Positions 61,646-64,000 of a DNA stretch of 64,000 bases are shown piece by piece. The notes under the pieces were generated by a model that was not told the DNA's origin, made no database searches, and saw only the letters and a list, made by a program, of their open reading frames with translations. This DNA comes from Tolypothrix sp. PCC 7910 (GTDB lineage: Bacteria; Cyanobacteriota; Cyanobacteriia; Cyanobacteriales; Nostocaceae). The position numbers and the translations under genes were made by a program. The stretch is from the NCBI RefSeq assembly GCF_011769525.1, contig NZ_CP050440.1, positions 6,325,501 to 6,389,500 on the forward strand, read 5' to 3'. Positions within the stretch are counted from its first letter, which is position 1. The number at the start of each line of letters is the position of its first letter.

Positions 61646-63346
61646 TTAATCATTTAACTCTAGCAACTCTGGAGATTTTAAATTAGCCGCTACAGGTTGA
61701 GAATGTTGAGGACTAATAGAGTAAATAGCATCTGTAGTTGTTTCAAAGCAATTAGATAATCCAATTGTTTGTAACAATCCTGAACGTTCTAATAGTTGTT
61801 GAACCTGTGGCTGTAAACCTGTGAGAATTAAACGACAATTGTGCCTTGCTAAATCATGATAAATATCTTCTAAAGCTACTAAACCAGTAGTGTCCATATT
61901 CGGCACAAACCGCAACCGCAGAATTAAATACTTCACTTCTGGTTGCTCTCTCAGGAAGGTAACAAACCTTTCCGCAGCACCAAAAAATACGGGGCCATCT
62001 ACACGATAAACTGCAATTTCTTTGCTTAATTCTAAAGGAATACCAGGGGGAAATACTTCTGTTTCTGGGATTTTCGCCAAGCTTAAATCGCTCATGCGCT
62101 TGATAAATAATGCGCCAGCTGCAATCAATCCCACTTCCACAGCCAGAACCAAATCAAATAATATTGTGACTAGCCAGGTGAGAATCATCACCGCAAAGTC
62201 AGAGTAGGTAGCGCGTAGCAGTAAGCCAATGGCTTCCCACTCAATCATTCGCAGACTAACTACCATCAAAATCCCCGCCAACGCCGCTAAGGGAATCTGC
62301 GCTGCGAGGGGTGCTAAAGTCAACACAATCAGCGCTAAAGCAACGCCGTGAATTACCCCAGACAAGCGGGTTTTCCCACCAGAACGGACGTTAACCGCAG
62401 TTCGGGCGATCGCACCTGTGGCGGGAATGCCACCGAAAAATGGAATAATGATATTGGCTAAACCTTGACCAATTAATTCGCGATCGCTGTTGTGTTTTTC
62501 GCTCACCGTCATACCATCAGCCACCACTGCTGACAGCAAGGATTCAATACTTCCCAATGCTGCTAAAGCCAAAGCAGGATTAATTAGTTCCCGAATTAAG
62601 CCAAAATCATTCCAGTGGGGAATACCTTGCAGCATTGGTAAAGCTTGCGGGATGGCTCCAATAGTGGGAACATCGAGATGCAAATAAGATGCGATCGCAG
62701 TTGCCAATACCAACCCCATCAAAGAACCGGGTATTGTAGTATTAATTTTGGGCCATAGAAGATTCGTTGCAATTACCAGCGTTGCTAATAAAACTGCTGC
62801 CCAATTTAACGCTTCTACATGAGTTAAACTTTGCCAAAGTCCTGGCAAAAAATGTTCTTGGCGTGGTAGTTGCAAGCCAAAGAAATTATTTAATTGACCA
62901 CAAAAAATAATAACGGCAATCCCATTAGTAAAACCAGCCGTTACTGGATAGGGAATAAATTTAACTAATTGTCCCAGTTTGGCAATTCCTAAAGCAATCT
63001 GGATGATTCCAGCCATTACCCCAGCAATCCAAACTTTTTCTAGTCCGTACTTGGCGACAATTCCCACCAAAATTACAGCCATTGCACCTGTAGGGCCTGT
63101 AATTTGTACTGGTGAACCGCCAAAAATTGCTGCGACAATTCCTGCCACAATAGCAGTGTACAGTCCCGCCTTTGGTTCCACACCACTAGCCACCGCAAAG
63201 GCTAACGCTAAAGGTAAGGCTACCACAGCAGCCGTCAGTCCTCCTGCAAAATCACCCTGCAGGTTACTAAACAAGCGACTAACACCGAAAAATTGTGGTG
63301 CTTCTACAGTCTTAGCTATTACTATCTCTTCAGTTTTAACTTTCAT
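61646..63346 (-). CDS. SulP-family anion transporter with STAS domain
   Basis: 566 residues from ATG 63346 (a GTG two codons earlier is in frame). It has about 12 hydrophobic segments with the SulP opening LQGDFAGGLTAAVVALPLALAFAVASG and VQITGPTGAMAVILVG. The C-terminal STAS domain (about 440-545: AVYRVDGPVFFGAAERFVTFL, LRLRFVPNMDTTGLVALEDIYHDL) is complete. The relatives include BicA, the cyanobacterial Na-dependent bicarbonate transporter; whether this one moves bicarbonate, sulfate or another anion is undecided. It is 19 bases downstream of the 63372 gene on the same strand. Confidence 0.9.
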   Translation of the reverse strand: MKVKTEEIVIAKTVEAPQFFGVSRLFSNLQGDFAGGLTAAVVALPLALAFAVASGVEPKAGLYTAIVAGIVAAIFGGSPVQITGPTGAMAVILVGIVAKYGLEKVWIAGVMAGIIQIALGIAKLGQLVKFIPYPVTAGFTNGIAVIIFCGQLNNFFGLQLPRQEHFLPGLWQSLTHVEALNWAAVLLATLVIATNLLWPKINTTIPGSLMGLVLATAIASYLHLDVPTIGAIPQALPMLQGIPHWNDFGLIRELINPALALAALGSIESLLSAVVADGMTVSEKHNSDRELIGQGLANIIIPFFGGIPATGAIARTAVNVRSGGKTRLSGVIHGVALALIVLTLAPLAAQIPLAALAGILMVVSLRMIEWEAIGLLLRATYSDFAVMILTWLVTILFDLVLAVEVGLIAAGALFIKRMSDLSLAKIPETEVFPPGIPLELSKEIAVYRVDGPVFFGAAERFVTFLREQPEVKYLILRLRFVPNMDTTGLVALEDIYHDLARHNCRLILTGLQPQVQQLLERSGLLQTIGLSNCFETTTDAIYSISPQHSQPVAANLKSPELLELND

Positions 63347-63371
63347 AAGCACGTTGATAGACGCATAGGTT

Positions 63372-64000
63372 TTAAATCAGAACCGAATCTTGGATAAATT
63401 CTAACAACGCTTCCGAATGCCACATTCTTTGTCCAGCACGAGTAAGATTGTCATAACTGATTTCTGTTAAACAAACCAATTCATCCCCTTGGCGATAACC
63501 TGGGTTTTTTTGCTCAAAAAACTGAATATGCGGGTTAGTCTGTCTTCCTGTAGGAATTTCAATTAAATTCTCGCGCAGAATTTGCGGATTTTGGAAGCGA
63601 ACAATACCACTGGCTTGTTGATAAGAATCACCATAATATTGCTGTCCCAAACTCGCTATCAAGTTGGTGATATGGGTAGGTGTAATGATATTGTGGCGGG
63701 GGTAAAACTCTTGCCAAAAAGTCGGGAGAAAGCGGTAAGTACGAAAGCCAGAACAAATTAGCAGCCAGTATAACTTATTTTCCACATAGTGTTGGCGCAG
63801 AAAATTCACAGCATTAATCCAGGAACGTGGTAGCGTTGTACTCGACCAAGCACTAGGATCAACAATGGTATCGCCAGAATAAATTACACTAATTTGCTCT
63901 CCTGCAAAAGTCGTCTGGCTCAACATCAGAGTAGAAAAGCCTTTCAGGGTATGGGTGATGTCATCCCGCAACAACAACACCCAGTTTTTACGCTCCAAAT
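63372..64000 (-). CDS. Hypothetical protein, probably cut by the right window edge
   Basis: 208 residues are visible, beginning at a TTG (63996-63998). The frame is open to the edge, so the true start may lie outside. It is soluble, with alpha/beta character (NFLRQHYVENKLYWLLICSGFRTYRFLPTFWQEFYP and a YRQGDELVCLTEISYDNL segment). No domain recognised. Only 19 bases before the SulP gene, so it may be cotranscribed. Confidence 0.55.
   Translation of the reverse strand, partial: LERKNWVLLLRDDITHTLKGFSTLMLSQTTFAGEQISVIYSGDTIVDPSAWSSTTLPRSWINAVNFLRQHYVENKLYWLLICSGFRTYRFLPTFWQEFYPRHNIITPTHITNLIASLGQQYYGDSYQQASGIVRFQNPQILRENLIEIPTGRQTNPHIQFFEQKNPGYRQGDELVCLTEISYDNLTRAGQRMWHSEALLEFIQDSVLI

Overview
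The window reads as chromosome of a filamentous, Nostocales-type cyanobacterium. The signs are very frequent GCGATCGC (HIP1) octamers, phycobilisome linker genes, many hybrid two-component proteins, short tandem heptamer repeats of the ATTGGTC/GGGGATT type, several small MITE-like elements, and a SulP transporter and sulfate adenylyltransferase of cyanobacterial type. No rRNA, tRNA, CRISPR array or complete insertion sequence was recognised.

Layout. 1-10 kb: signalling genes (a kinase cut by the left edge, a cNMP-binding protein, two adjacent hybrid kinase/regulator genes), a SAM methyltransferase and a carotenoid-desaturase-like flavoprotein. 10-16 kb: a PhoX-type phosphatase behind a probable Pho box, an isolated VirB10/TrbI-like protein, and an XRE-type regulator. 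16-20 kb: an orphan phycobilisome linker set (CpcG-like, CpcD-like, and a second CpcD-like protein with a His-rich tail) with no phycobiliprotein genes. 20-28 kb: a cupin gene broken by an in-frame stop, a receiver-domain remnant, a large REC-wHTH-Hpt-REC regulator and housekeeping genes (rbgA, mtnP, DJ-1/PfpI, HAD, VOC). 28.7-42.5 kb: a surface-polysaccharide locus with a PEP-CTERM protein, a GT-C-like membrane protein, a UDP-galactopyranose-mutase-like flavoprotein, five GT2 glycosyltransferases, a methyltransferase and a Wzm/Wzt-type ABC exporter. 42.5-52 kb: transposase remnant, beta-propeller protein, MITE, sat, a metacaspase homologue with a Tyr/Ser pseudo-dyad, a PaO-type Rieske oxygenase, and an rtcB gene gutted by an internal deletion. 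52.3-54.2 kb: five tandem double-glycine-leader peptide genes. 54.4-64 kb: pyruvate dehydrogenase E2, then a redox cluster (ferredoxin, AurF-like diiron protein, alpha/beta hydrolase, ferritin-like diiron protein, Rieske oxygenase) followed by a SulP transporter.

The most unusual feature is the peptide array at 52392-54184. Five nearly identical precursors, each with a leader ending ELSEDELDNVAGG and a Cys-free, Gly/Gln/Asn-rich core, repeat every 369-372 bp. Two core types alternate in the order A-B-B-A-B. Each gene is followed by a hairpin whose closing base pair changes in a compensated way (T-A in units 1 and 5, C-G in units 2-4). No transporter or modifying enzyme lies beside it.

The second candidate is the oxygenase cluster at 56.7-61.5 kb, which combines a ferredoxin, two different diiron folds and a Rieske oxygenase. 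Its substrate cannot be told from sequence. Gene decay and mobile DNA are visible at several places: rtcB, the cupin gene, the receiver remnant, the IS4-like remnant and the MITEs.
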